NCBI GenBank assembly: GCA_019113175.1 | Contig: DXHY01000029.1 | Span: 22,419-86,418, forward strand | Reading direction: 5' to 3' | DNA: 64,000 nt | DNA from: Candidatus Eisenbergiella stercoravium | Lineage (GTDB): Bacteria; Bacillota; Clostridia; Lachnospirales; Lachnospiraceae | Shown here: piece after piece, positions 35,718-44,989 of the stretch | How the letters are laid out: each line of letters opens with the position of its first letter | Numbering within the stretch: position 1 is the first letter of the stretch | Position numbers and translations under genes: made by a program | Notes under the pieces: model-generated | Seen by the model: the letters and a program-made list of their open reading frames with translations, nothing else | Databases searched by the model: none | What the model was told of the DNA's origin: nothing

Positions 35718-37763
35718 ATGGCAAAGTATGAACAGGACGTACAGGCCCTGCTTCGTCTGATCGGCGGAAAGGAAAATATCCGTGCGGTTTCCCACTGCAT
35801 GACCAGAATGCGGTTCGTGCTGGCGGATGAGAAAAAGGCGGATACGGAAGCAATCGGAAAGCTTCCTTCCGTGAAGGGAACGTTTACCCAGGCGGGACAG
35901 TATCAGGTCATCATCGGAAACGATGTATCAACCTTCTACAATGAATTTACCGCTTACGCAGGAATTGAGGGCGTGAGCAAGGATGCGGCAAAGCAGGCCG
36001 CGAAGACGAACCAGAATGTGGTTCAGAGAATCATGAGCAGCCTGGGAGAGATTTTCGCACCCCTTATTCCGGCCCTGATCTGCGGCGGTCTGATTCTTGG
36101 CTTCCGAAATATCATTGGAGAGATCAACTTTTTTAATAACGGAACCCAGAGCCTTGCGGACATTTCTCAGTTCTGGGCAGGTACCTACAGCTTTCTGTGG
36201 CTGATCGGAGAAGCGGTCTTCCATCTGCTTCCCGTAGGAATCGTCTGGTCCATAACAAAGAAGATGGGAACCACTCAGATCCTGGGCATTGTGCTCGGCC
36301 TGACGCTGGTATCCTCCCAGCTGCTGAACGGCTTCTCCGTGGCGAGCACCCCGGCGGATCAGATTCCGGTCTGGGATTTCGGCTTTGCGAAGGTGCAGAT
36401 GATCGGCTATCAGGGACAGGTGATTGCGGCCATCATGGCCGGCTTTGTGCTGGTCTATCTGGAAAAATTTTTCCGGAAGATCTGCCCGCAGGTCATCAGC
36501 ATGATCGTGGTTCCCTTCTGCTCCCTGCTTCCCGCGGTGATCATCGCGCATACCATTGTCGGCCCCATCGGCTGGAAGATCGGAAACTTTATTGCGGACG
36601 TGGTGTACGGCGGCCTGACATCCGGCTTCGGTGTGCTGTTCGCGGGGGTATTCGGACTGCTGTATGCGCCCATCGTCATGACCGGACTGCACCATATGAC
36701 AAACGCCATCGATTCACAGCTGGTCAGCCTGTATGACGGAACGAACCTCTGGCCCATGATCGCGCTGAGCAACATCGCACAGGGCTCCGCCGTACTCGCC
36801 ATGTCCGTTCTTCAGAAGAAAAACGACAGAGCGAAACAGATCAACATTCCCGCCTGCATTTCCTGTTACCTGGGCGTTACGGAGCCCGCGCTGTTCGGCG
36901 TGAACCTGAAATATGTATTCCCGCTGGTCTGCGGCATGATCGGCTCCGCCATCGCCGCCATGGTGTCCGTGGGATTCGGCGTGCAGGCGGTGAGCATCGG
37001 CGTGGGCGGCATTCCCGGAATCTTGTCCATCTATTCCCAATACTGGGGCATCTTCCTGGTGTGCATGCTGATCGCCATTGTGGTTCCCTTTGTGCTCACT
37101 TTTCTGGTGGGAAGCAGGAAGCTCTCTGCGGCTGACCGTTACGGTGAAGCGGGAGAAAGCGGAGCGGCTTCCGGTGATGCTGTGATTTCGGAAAGCACAG
37201 CGGCATCCACTGACAAGGCCCCTGCGGACTCTGTCAACGGCGCCGCTGACGATACGGCTTCCGGCAGCACTGCTTCCGGCAATTCTGCCGCCACAGACGG
37301 GACAGCCGCCGGAACTCTGAAATCCCCGCTGGACGGACGCATCATCCCCATTGAAGAGATCCCGGATGAGGTCTTTTCTCAGAAGATCATGGGAGATGGT
37401 GTGGGTATCGAACCCACAGGCAATACGGTTTACGCTCCGGCGGATGCCACGGTGGGCGTAGTGATGGCCGACAGCAAGCATGCCTGCGGCCTGGTTATGG
37501 ACAACGGAATGGAAATCCTGATCCATGTAGGCATCGATACCGTGGATATGAACGGAGATGGTTTCGAGCTGTTCGTGAAGGAAGGAGACAGGGTGAAGAC
37601 CGGAGATCCGCTGATTTCCTTCACTCCTGAAAAAATTAAGGCGGCCGGCCATCCCATGACCACAGCTTTCCTCATCACGGATAACGGCAGTGCGTCAGAC
37701 GTTCGTTTCATATCGAATCAGGATGCAAAGGCGGGACAGACCGTGATCGCGGAATATGCCTGA
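35718..37763 (+). CDS. treP: PTS trehalose-specific transporter, EIIBCA fusion
   Basis: 681 residues in one chain. EIIB is at 1-85 with the phosphocysteine Cys27 (SHCMTRMRF). EIIC spans about 110-465 with about ten membrane segments. An Ala/Ser/Thr/Gly-rich linker (about 471-535) joins a C-terminal EIIA of the glucose type with phosphohistidine His603 (LIHVGIDTV). The protein imports trehalose and phosphorylates it to trehalose-6-phosphate. The neighbouring treR and treC give the specificity. It is controlled by TreR at two operators. Confidence 0.94.
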   Translation: MAKYEQDVQALLRLIGGKENIRAVSHCMTRMRFVLADEKKADTEAIGKLPSVKGTFTQAGQYQVIIGNDVSTFYNEFTAYAGIEGVSKDAAKQAAKTNQNVVQRIMSSLGEIFAPLIPALICGGLILGFRNIIGEINFFNNGTQSLADISQFWAGTYSFLWLIGEAVFHLLPVGIVWSITKKMGTTQILGIVLGLTLVSSQLLNGFSVASTPADQIPVWDFGFAKVQMIGYQGQVIAAIMAGFVLVYLEKFFRKICPQVISMIVVPFCSLLPAVIIAHTIVGPIGWKIGNFIADVVYGGLTSGFGVLFAGVFGLLYAPIVMTGLHHMTNAIDSQLVSLYDGTNLWPMIALSNIAQGSAVLAMSVLQKKNDRAKQINIPACISCYLGVTEPALFGVNLKYVFPLVCGMIGSAIAAMVSVGFGVQAVSIGVGGIPGILSIYSQYWGIFLVCMLIAIVVPFVLTFLVGSRKLSAADRYGEAGESGAASGDAVISESTAASTDKAPADSVNGAADDTASGSTASGNSAATDGTAAGTLKSPLDGRIIPIEEIPDEVFSQKIMGDGVGIEPTGNTVYAPADATVGVVMADSKHACGLVMDNGMEILIHVGIDTVDMNGDGFELFVKEGDRVKTGDPLISFTPEKIKAAGHPMTTAFLITDNGSASDVRFISNQDAKAGQTVIAEYA

Positions 37764-37838
37764 CCGGCGTCTGTTCAGAAAAAATATGGTAAAAATGCTG
37801 AACCTCCCGCCTCAGGCGGAAATAAATCAGTCGTGACC

Positions 37839-37868
37839 GGCCGGCTTTTCCCGGGGGGAAGGCCGGCC
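37839..37868 (+). other. Hairpin before treC
   Basis: GGCCGGC (37839-37845) pairs with 37862-37868 and the stem continues inward by several pairs. With no T-run it is more likely an mRNA processing or stability site between treP and treC. Confidence 0.55.
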
Positions 37869-37889
37869 TGCAGAAAGGCGGATTAGATT

Positions 37890-39533
37890 ATGGAAGATTT
37901 CAGAAAAAGCGTGGTATACCAGATCTATCCCAAATCCTTTTATGACACCAACGGGGATGGACTGGGAGATCTGAACGGTGTTACGGAGAAACTGGACTAT
38001 ATTAAGGAGCTGGGAGCGGATTATATCTGGATGACTCCCTTCTTCGTTTCCCCGCAGAAGGATAACGGCTATGATGTGGAGGACTATTACAACATTGATC
38101 CCCGCTACGGCACTATGGAGGACTTTGACAGGCTTTCTGCCGAAGCCCAAAAGCGCGGTATCAAACTGATGCTGGACATGGTGTTCAACCACACCTCCAG
38201 CCGGAACGAGTGGTTTCAGAAGGCACTGGCCGGGGATGAAAGATATAAGAACTACTATATTTTCAGAAAGGGAAAAGAAAACGGAGAGCCGCCCACCAAC
38301 TGGGAAAGCAAGTTCGGCGGCAGCGCCTGGGAATACGTTCCCCAGTTTGATGAATACTATCTGCATCTGTTTGATGTATCCCAGCCCGACCTGAACTGGG
38401 ACAACCCGGAGGTAAGGGAGCAGGTGGAAGCAGTGGTCCGCTTCTGGATGAAAAAAGGTGTAAAGGGCTTCCGCTTCGATGTGGTGAACCTGATCAGCAA
38501 GGGAAGCTTTGAGGATGATTACGAGGGCGACGGCCGCCGCTTCTACACTGACGGACCCAATATTCACAAATATCTGCAGGAGCTGAATGAAAAGACCTTC
38601 GGCGCGGACAAGGGTATTGTCACGGTAGGCGAGATGTCCAGCACCTCCATGGAAAACTGCTTCCGTTACGCTTCCGAGGACGGAAAGGAGCTGTCCATGG
38701 TGTTCAGCTTCCATCATCTGAAGGTGGATTTCGCCGGAAATGAGAAATGGGTGCTGGTTCCCTATGACTTCCAGAAGCTGAAAAAAATTCTGTTCGACTG
38801 GCAGTCCGGAATGGCGGAACACCATGCCTGGAACGCAGTATTCTGGTGCAATCACGATCAGCCCAGGGTGGTATCCCGTTTCGGAGATGAAGGAAAATAC
38901 TGGAAGCAGTCCGCCAAGATGCTGGGCACGGTGATCCACTGCCTGCGGGGAACACCCTACGTGTACCAGGGAGAAGAGATCGGCATGACCAATACGGATT
39001 TCACCGACATTTCTCAGTACAGAGATGTGGAAAGCATCAACTACTACCGCATTCTGCAGGAAAAGGGGCTCCGCCCGGATGATGCCTTCCGGATCATCCA
39101 GATCCACTCCCGCGACAACGGGCGCACCCCGATGCAGTGGACCGGCGGAGAGAACGCAGGCTTCACAACGGCGGAACCCTGGATCGGAGTCAATGCCAAC
39201 CATGCTTCCGTTAATGCAGAGGCCGAGCTTGCGGATGAGGATTCCATTTTCCGCCATTACCAGAAGCTGATCCGTCTGCGTAAGGATCTGGATGTGATCG
39301 CTTATGGTGATTTCGCACCTGTGGATCAGAAAAATGCTCAGATTCTGGCCTACAGAAGAAGCTATGAAGGGCACACCCTGCTGGTGGTCAACAACTTCTA
39401 CGGCCGTCCTGTAAAGTGGACCTGCCCGGAGGATCTGGAAGGATATTCCTGTATTCTTTCCAACTATCCGGACAGTAAAGTGGAAAAAGAGATGGAACTG
39501 AGGCCGTTTGAATCAATGGTATTATATCAGTAA
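37890..39533 (+). CDS. treC: Alpha,alpha-phosphotrehalase
   Basis: A 547-residue GH13 enzyme. The catalytic nucleophile is Asp197 (GFRFDVVN), the acid/base Glu248 (VTVGEMS) and the third carboxylate Asp323 (NHDQPR). The N-terminus VVYQIYPKSFYDTNGDGLGDL and NHTSSRNEWF are typical. It hydrolyses imported trehalose-6-phosphate to glucose and glucose-6-phosphate in the cytoplasm. It lies directly after the trehalose PTS in the TreR-controlled operon and ends at a terminator. Confidence 0.95.
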   Translation: MEDFRKSVVYQIYPKSFYDTNGDGLGDLNGVTEKLDYIKELGADYIWMTPFFVSPQKDNGYDVEDYYNIDPRYGTMEDFDRLSAEAQKRGIKLMLDMVFNHTSSRNEWFQKALAGDERYKNYYIFRKGKENGEPPTNWESKFGGSAWEYVPQFDEYYLHLFDVSQPDLNWDNPEVREQVEAVVRFWMKKGVKGFRFDVVNLISKGSFEDDYEGDGRRFYTDGPNIHKYLQELNEKTFGADKGIVTVGEMSSTSMENCFRYASEDGKELSMVFSFHHLKVDFAGNEKWVLVPYDFQKLKKILFDWQSGMAEHHAWNAVFWCNHDQPRVVSRFGDEGKYWKQSAKMLGTVIHCLRGTPYVYQGEEIGMTNTDFTDISQYRDVESINYYRILQEKGLRPDDAFRIIQIHSRDNGRTPMQWTGGENAGFTTAEPWIGVNANHASVNAEAELADEDSIFRHYQKLIRLRKDLDVIAYGDFAPVDQKNAQILAYRRSYEGHTLLVVNNFYGRPVKWTCPEDLEGYSCILSNYPDSKVEKEMELRPFESMVLYQ

Positions 39534-39548
39534 AGCTTTATACGGGCG

Positions 39549-39584
39549 CGGGCCGGCAGGGAATATTTTCCTGCCGGCCCGTTT
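39549..39584 (+). terminator. Terminator of the trehalose operon
   Basis: CGGGCCGGCAGG (39549-39560) pairs perfectly with 39570-39581, followed by TTT. The stem-loop shares GGCAGGGAA...TTTCCTGCC with the element at 25176-25199. Confidence 0.8.
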
Positions 39585-39950
39585 CAGCTATACAAATTGA
39601 TGTATTCCACGATTGTCTGCCGGTAAGCTTAAAGCTCCTGCGCAAAGCATATAGAAAAAAAGAATCTTCATATATGCTTCTCAGGCCATTAGGCTGTTCT
39701 AAAAGTGCCGTATCATTCACGATCCGGGGAGAAAAATATAATACGCCATAGTCAATTCCCACCTGCTTAACGGTTGAACGAAAACATATCGGACTGGCAG
39801 AGTTCTCGTTAAGCATTTATTTATAAAGCGTAAATCCCTGCAATTCCCTTTGGGGGGATAAAAAGTAACCCTTTCCAATCTTCTGCCCGGCTGGTACAAT
39901 TATTGTGTAGAAATGTCTCTATGTGTAAAAGCAGGAAAGATTGGACGAAC
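39585..39950. other. AT-rich gene-free stretch
   Basis: Several short minus-strand frames exist here but none has a ribosome binding site or a recognisable product. The base composition is lower in GC than both flanks. It may hold decayed coding DNA plus the promoter of the response regulator; I cannot identify either. Confidence 0.5.
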
Positions 39951-39959
39951 GTGGCTGAC

Positions 39960-40643
39960 ATGATAAAGATTATGCTGTGTGATGATTTGAAAACGATAAG
40001 GGACAGCTTTGTCCAGGCCATTAACAGACAGGAGGATATGCAGGTTGTGTATGCAGCGGCTTCCGGATCGGAGGCAGTAGAATATGTGAATCACTGCGAG
40101 GCGCTTCCGGATATTATTCTGATGGATATCCAAATGGAAAGCGAAAAGGCGGGGATAGAAGCGACCTGTCAGATCCATGAAAAATATCCCCGGATAAAAA
40201 TCCTGATGCTGACGATTTTTGAGAATGATGATCTTCTGATCGAAGCCTATCTGGCAGGCGCGGTGGACTATATTGTAAAGGATGTGTCCTGGAAAAAGAT
40301 CTGTGATACCCTCCGAAGCGCCAGTGTGAATGAAAATTTTGTCGGAACCATTATCCGGGAGAAAACCAGGGAAAAGCTGGATCAGAGCAGGCTGATGGAA
40401 ACGAGTATGCTGTTTTTCATCAACAGGCTGTCAAAACTGACCAACAGCGAATGGCGGATCCTGGAGCATCTATATGAGGGAAAGAAAAGAAAGGAAATCT
40501 CCCGGGAGGAAGTGCTGTCTGAGGAAACTGTCAAGCTTCATATCCGCCATATTCTTCGAAAGCTCGGATTCGATTCCACCAGAGAGATGGTAGCCTATCT
40601 GAAAGAAATCCGGTTCTGGGATTATTTCAAACGGGAGATGTGA
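39960..40643 (+). CDS. Two-component response regulator, NarL/LuxR type
   Basis: About 227 residues. The receiver domain has the acidic pair Asp8-Asp9, phosphoacceptor Asp56 (IILMDIQM), Thr85 and Lys107 (YIVKDVSW). The C-terminal domain (LTNSEWRILEHLYEG...LSEETVKLHIRHILRKLG) is a LuxR-like helix-turn-helix. The start is uncertain: ATG 39960 fits the receiver fold, but no strong ribosome binding site is visible, and GTG 39951 is possible. The cognate kinase gene begins 7 bases after the stop. Target genes are unknown; the adjacent sugar-transport locus is a candidate. Confidence 0.88.
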   Translation: MIKIMLCDDLKTIRDSFVQAINRQEDMQVVYAAASGSEAVEYVNHCEALPDIILMDIQMESEKAGIEATCQIHEKYPRIKILMLTIFENDDLLIEAYLAGAVDYIVKDVSWKKICDTLRSASVNENFVGTIIREKTREKLDQSRLMETSMLFFINRLSKLTNSEWRILEHLYEGKKRKEISREEVLSEETVKLHIRHILRKLGFDSTREMVAYLKEIRFWDYFKREM

Positions 40644-40650
40644 AGAGAAA

Positions 40651-42123
40651 ATGGTTGTTTTTTTGTTGTTTATTCTGGCGCTTTCTGTGATCCTGTTCGG
40701 AGTAAAATGGAATAATTTTTACGGGCTGATGTTCACAATTGGCTTTCTGTCGATCGAACTTCTGATTTTTGTCATTGTTGTGAGCACGGCAAAATTTGCG
40801 ACCTTCTCTTATCAGACAACTCTGGAGTATGATATTTACCGCCTGATTTTAAGGATCAGGCTGAATTATTTTGATTTAAAGCGGATTGCAAATTTCAGCG
40901 CCTGGATGTTTGCCATGGTCATGCTGCTGGTGGCATGGAAAAACAGCGCCAGAGCCTGGAAAATCGGCTCTGTCCTTGTCTGGCTGTCCTGTGCCTGCAT
41001 CATGAGCATATGGATCCTGCTGCTTGATTCTGTGGAAACGCAGGAGTGGATCTATATTGCCGTCCATACCGGGAAAGAACGGCTCTCCTTCCTGCAAGAT
41101 CTGATTCAGCAGGGGGAATTCCTTCTGCTGCTGATATGCTGCGGTCTCCCTCTCTGGAAACTCGCGCGCCTGGCACACCGTACACGGCTGATGGTACGGA
41201 AAAAATACCTGTATGCGGTTCTCGCCTCCACGGGGAGCCTGGCTGCTGTTTTTTTATGTATTGCCATGAATATGCCTGTCAAGAATTTCCTCTGGGGATA
41301 TCAGCCCAATGATTTCCGAAGCCTGTACGGCTTTTATCAGAATTCCTTTCTGAAAAATCAGTTTCTCTGGCTGGCTCTGTTCCTTATCATTATCGCGATC
41401 ATCTTCTGCCTGGCACGCTTTGACATCTTAAGAGAAAAAAGTTTCCTGAGAAAACGGAAAACGCCCAACTCTAAAATCAGCATGCGTGATCTGCGGCATG
41501 TATTTCACAGTTATAAAAACGCTCTGTTTTCCATCGAGTGCATGTGCAATGCGGCGCTGGAAAAATATGGACGGCCGGAAGGAAAAGAGGCCGTGGAAAA
41601 TATTTTATCCTGTGCGGAGAGCTATCATGAACAAATCAACCGCTTTCTGGATATCTATAACCGGTCCGGCCTGCAGTGGGACCGGTTCAGCGTGCGGGAT
41701 GCTCTTGAAGCGGCGGAGAAAAGATGCGGGGAAGGCGTGAAATTTTCCCTCCGGACAGAAACGGAAAATGATTTCATCTTTGGTGACTACGGCGCCGTTG
41801 TGGAGATGTTCGTCAATCTGTTTCAGAATGCAATGGACGCGATTCGCGCAAAAGGTACGAAAGAAGGGGAAATACAGGTCGTTGTATGGGAAGAAGACGC
41901 GCTGGCGTGTGTTAGTATCCGGGATAACGGGGAAGGAATGGATAAGGAAACGAAAAAGAACCTCTATGCTCCCTTTTATACCACCAAAAAGACTTTCCAC
42001 AATTGGGGGATCGGAATGTCTCAGATCCGGAAAACGGTGGATCTGCATCAGGGATTCATTGACGTGGACAGCAGACACGGAGAGTATACGGAATTTCAGA
42101 TTGCTATTCCGCTGGATGAATGA
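40651..42123 (+). CDS. Sensor histidine kinase
   Basis: 490 residues. The N-terminal 260 residues form about seven to eight membrane helices with few extracellular loops, suggesting a sensor of membrane or small hydrophobic signals. The phosphoacceptor region RHVFHSYKNALFSIE holds candidate histidines 283 and 286. The HATPase domain has an N box NLFQNAMDAI, G1 DNGEGMD and G2 NWGIGMSQI. It is translationally close to the response regulator before it. Confidence 0.88.
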   Translation: MVVFLLFILALSVILFGVKWNNFYGLMFTIGFLSIELLIFVIVVSTAKFATFSYQTTLEYDIYRLILRIRLNYFDLKRIANFSAWMFAMVMLLVAWKNSARAWKIGSVLVWLSCACIMSIWILLLDSVETQEWIYIAVHTGKERLSFLQDLIQQGEFLLLLICCGLPLWKLARLAHRTRLMVRKKYLYAVLASTGSLAAVFLCIAMNMPVKNFLWGYQPNDFRSLYGFYQNSFLKNQFLWLALFLIIIAIIFCLARFDILREKSFLRKRKTPNSKISMRDLRHVFHSYKNALFSIECMCNAALEKYGRPEGKEAVENILSCAESYHEQINRFLDIYNRSGLQWDRFSVRDALEAAEKRCGEGVKFSLRTETENDFIFGDYGAVVEMFVNLFQNAMDAIRAKGTKEGEIQVVVWEEDALACVSIRDNGEGMDKETKKNLYAPFYTTKKTFHNWGIGMSQIRKTVDLHQGFIDVDSRHGEYTEFQIAIPLDE

Positions 42124-42158
42124 GAAAAGACCTGCAGCAGGACGGAGGGAAGGCGCTG

Positions 42159-43082
42159 TCAGGCCTCCCTCAGCCCTGTCTTTGCCAGAAAACCTTTTAT
42201 CGATGACGTTTCCCCAACCGCTCTGATCCAGCCATCCAGAGTGGAAATATTCGTTTCCTTAAGGATATGTTCTTTCAGCCAGCCAGGTACAGAACCGCGG
42301 AGCGAAAGCAGTAGCAGAATGGCCTGTCCGCGTCCTTCTGCGACGCCTTCTTCATGTTCCATAGCACCCAGTTTTTCCAGTTCTTCTTCATGGTCATATT
42401 CAAAAATTGACATGGCTATCACCTCCGATTTCTGGCAGAGAAGGAAATCGGCCAGGATCCCTTCTCTGATACATTCCGTCACAGCCCGTTCTACCGCTTC
42501 CGGGAAGCTGTTTTCCTCTGCCGTACATTTCAGGATTCTTGCCACAAATTCGCTGTATTCCCGCAGGGTCTGGCACCGTTTCATCAGTTCCGGATTATGT
42601 CCGGGATTGATATTGATGAGGCGGACGATCAATTCCAGTTCCGGTTCTGCTTCCGCCCTTTCATAGGCGTCTGACAGTCTCAAAAGAAGATCGTCTTCCG
42701 TATCTTTCAGGCCGTTGTAGAATACCACAAAACGCGGCGCGGGAAGGCGGATCAGTGTCGAGGAGTAAAGCGATTTTCTGCGGACATTCACATATTTTTC
42801 CATCAGCCGGGCAATATAGAACAGGTCCCGCAGGGGCAGGTTAGGATTCCAGGTGGACTGGTGCTCGTAGAGGGTCATTCTGGAATCCAGAAGGAAGGAA
42901 ACGTCGTTTCTCATCCCCAGGTAAAGGGCGTTTTCCAGCGTGGTGACCGTGAGCATCTGTGGGTTCTTGTAATCCGTTCCGTTCAGGGCGTTGTACAGGG
43001 GAAGCACCGTTTCCGGATCGTTGTAGAGCATTCGGAAGACGGAATCCTTGTACTCCCGGTTGGCAGGTATCGGTTCGTTCAT
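42159..43082 (-). CDS. Rpn-family PD-(D/E)XK nuclease/putative transposase (copy 1)
   Basis: 307 residues. The PD-(D/E)XK core is visible as Asp60 (MRNDVSFLLD) and Glu73-x-Gln75 (LYEHQS). Rpn proteins promote recombination in Escherichia coli; in Clostridia they are abundant and their role is unclear. The C-terminal 45 residues (VPGWLKEHIL...FLAKTGLREA) are clearly related to those of the second Rpn gene at 59.7 kb. AAAGGAG lies just before ATG 43082. A promoter and leader nearly identical to those of copy 2 lie upstream. Confidence 0.82.
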   Translation of the reverse strand: MNEPIPANREYKDSVFRMLYNDPETVLPLYNALNGTDYKNPQMLTVTTLENALYLGMRNDVSFLLDSRMTLYEHQSTWNPNLPLRDLFYIARLMEKYVNVRRKSLYSSTLIRLPAPRFVVFYNGLKDTEDDLLLRLSDAYERAEAEPELELIVRLININPGHNPELMKRCQTLREYSEFVARILKCTAEENSFPEAVERAVTECIREGILADFLLCQKSEVIAMSIFEYDHEEELEKLGAMEHEEGVAEGRGQAILLLLSLRGSVPGWLKEHILKETNISTLDGWIRAVGETSSIKGFLAKTGLREA

Positions 43083-43293
43083 AGATCTCCTTTCCGGGCG
43101 GCGTAAAAGCGCGCCCATGCACAGTCTGGCAGGAGCTGTCATTCCTTTCAGGGACTCCTGCCGTTTTTCTTGTCGCGGTAAAATTTGGATAGGGATTTCA
43201 GCATAGAGTTTCTGAAAGAATGTCAGAACGGACAGAAAAGAACTGCCCTGACAAAAAGCCGAACGGCTGAAAAGAAAATTTATGCCTGAGTGT
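43083..43293 (-). promoter_or_regulatory. Long 5' leader of Rpn copy 1
   Basis: Contains the AGCCGAACGGCT hairpin (43257-43268) 25 bases from the -10 box and a conserved block at 43194-43217. Both recur at the second Rpn locus. No gene seen. Confidence 0.6.
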
Positions 43294-43323
43294 ATTGTAG
43301 CATGTTTATATGGGTGAGGACAA
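43294..43323 (-). promoter_or_regulatory. Promoter of Rpn copy 1
   Basis: On the minus strand TTGTCC (43323-43318), 18 bases, TACAAT (43299-43294). The second Rpn gene has TTGCCC-17-TACAAT in the same arrangement. Confidence 0.6.
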
Positions 43324-43397
43324 GGATAATTTTGGAGAGATTTCCATGTATTCCCTTCCGCCGACTGCATGAAAAAGGGGTATAAAAGTCAACCCTT

Positions 43398-43424
43398 TTG
43401 TAGTGTATTCGGTCATGTTATGCT
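43398..43424 (+). promoter_or_regulatory. Weak candidate promoter of the sugar ABC operon
   Basis: TTGTAG (43398-43403) and an extended -10 TGT-TATGCT (43416-43424) with only 15 bases between hexamers. The weakness is consistent with an activator, for example the AraC-type protein at the end of the locus. Confidence 0.35.
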
Positions 43425-43464
43425 GAGACTGTCAACAGAAACAAATGTAAGGAGGTAAGGGTAA

Positions 43465-44937
43465 GTGAAAAAGAATTTACTGTTATTGGCGGGAATCGTG
43501 CTTGCGGCAGGAATGCTGGGCGCATGCGGCAGTGGAGGGCAGACAGTAGAGACGGCGGAGGAAAGTTCCACTGTCGTACAGGAAGAAAACAGTGCCGCAT
43601 CATCTGCCGAAGACGGAACGGATGCGGGGGAAGTGACGACGGTAACCTATTGGAACGCTGATAGTGGCCAAAAAGCTTTTGTAGAGGAAATCGTGGAAGA
43701 ATTCAACTCGACAGTAGGAAAAGAGAATAATGTTCAGATTGAGTTGACACATGTGGAAAGTTCCAATGCAAGTCAGGAATTAGCTGTTGCACTTCAGAAC
43801 GGCGTGGGACCGGATATCTTTAAAATTTCAGACATTGGGATCGATCAGGGAGCGGAGAAGGGTTATATTATTCCTTTGACAGAGGTGGCCGGATTGGAAG
43901 AACTGATAGAGAAAAATCCCGGAAGTACGGCAGGATATAACACGTGGCAGGATAAATTGTATGCATTGCAGATCAGCAAAACAGTAATTGGATTGGCGTA
44001 CAATAAAGATATGTTTGTAGAAGCAGATATTGTAGATGAAAACGGAGAAGCAAAGCCGCCTGCAACCATTTCAGAAATGGTAGAAGATGCTAAAATATTG
44101 ACTAATGCATCAGAGCAAAAGTTTGGGTTTGGTTTTCCTTTGGGCTGGAGCGGAGCTGTTGTTGATTATTATATTGCCGGACCTTCTCAGAGTGTTTCAG
44201 GTCTGATCCAGGGGAATTATGATTATAAAACCGGGCTATTTGACTTCAGTGGCTTAAAAGCATATGCGGAAGCCTATCTTCAGATGAAAGAAGATGGTTC
44301 TTTATATCCCGGTGCGGAAAGCCTGGATAATGATTCGGCCAGGGCCAGATTTGCAGAAGGAAATATAGGAATGATGATGACAGCCCAATGGGACTGCAGT
44401 GTTTGGAATGATCAGTTTCCGGCAAAATGTGATTGGGGAGTGGCTGCAATCCCTGTGGAAAATGAGGACACGGCTTATCAGCAGTGGGCGGATATTGGAT
44501 TCAGCTATGTGATTGGTTCTAAGGGAATTGAAGAAGGCAGGGAGGATGCGATAGCCTTGGTATTCAATTATCTGTACAGTGATGAAATGATGGTCCGGAG
44601 AGCGGAAAGTGGAATCTATATTCCTGTCAGAGCAGATATTGTGGATCAGTGTGATTTTTCTGCAAGCCCGAAAGGCTGGAATGAATATAACGAGATGGCA
44701 AAAATTTCAATTGATGTCAGCTATCTCGGTAAAAAAATCGATCTGGATGGCTTGGACAATTATACGACAGAATTTATCAATAATGTATGGCCGGAAAATG
44801 AAAGTGTGGACGAATGGGCGGCAAAAATGACAGAGAGATATAATTCCGGGGCAGAGCTTTATATAGAAAACGCTTCAGAAGATGTTGCGGGTATCATGAA
44901 TGCAAGAAAAGATCCGAATCTGGATATCAGAAGATAA
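43465..44937 (+). CDS. Sugar ABC transporter substrate-binding lipoprotein (family 1)
   Basis: 490 residues from a GTG start with AAGGAGGT 8 bases upstream. The signal peptide ends in LGAC, with the lipid-attached cysteine near residue 21, then an acidic Ser/Glu-rich tether. The body is a family-1 oligosaccharide-binding protein (TVTYWNADSGQKAFVEEIVEEFN, ALQNGVGPDIFKISD, ARFAEGNIGMMMTAQWD). It feeds the two permeases downstream. No ATPase gene is present, so it probably uses a shared MsmX-type ATPase encoded elsewhere. The gene is visibly more AT-rich than its neighbours. Confidence 0.92.
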   Translation: MKKNLLLLAGIVLAAGMLGACGSGGQTVETAEESSTVVQEENSAASSAEDGTDAGEVTTVTYWNADSGQKAFVEEIVEEFNSTVGKENNVQIELTHVESSNASQELAVALQNGVGPDIFKISDIGIDQGAEKGYIIPLTEVAGLEELIEKNPGSTAGYNTWQDKLYALQISKTVIGLAYNKDMFVEADIVDENGEAKPPATISEMVEDAKILTNASEQKFGFGFPLGWSGAVVDYYIAGPSQSVSGLIQGNYDYKTGLFDFSGLKAYAEAYLQMKEDGSLYPGAESLDNDSARARFAEGNIGMMMTAQWDCSVWNDQFPAKCDWGVAAIPVENEDTAYQQWADIGFSYVIGSKGIEEGREDAIALVFNYLYSDEMMVRRAESGIYIPVRADIVDQCDFSASPKGWNEYNEMAKISIDVSYLGKKIDLDGLDNYTTEFINNVWPENESVDEWAAKMTERYNSGAELYIENASEDVAGIMNARKDPNLDIRR

Positions 44938-44948
44938 GAGAGAAATAA

Positions 44949-44975
44949 GGGGCTGCATCTGCAGCCCCGATTTTT
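44949..44975 (+). terminator. Attenuator-like terminator after the binding-protein gene
   Basis: GGGGCTGC (44949-44956) pairs with 44961-44968 around ATCT, followed by GATTTTT. It would give more binding protein than permease. Confidence 0.8.
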
Positions 44976-44989
44976 AAGGAGAGATGAAC

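Noticed and set aside
39538..39816. Minus-strand frame of 92 codons after treC
   Set aside because: It starts and ends in unlikely places, runs through the trehalose terminator, has no ribosome binding site, and the product matches nothing I know. I considered a transposase relic but could not support it.
42159..43323. An insertion sequence around the first Rpn gene
   Set aside because: Although Rpn proteins are also called putative transposases, I found no terminal inverted repeats or target-site duplication at its ends.
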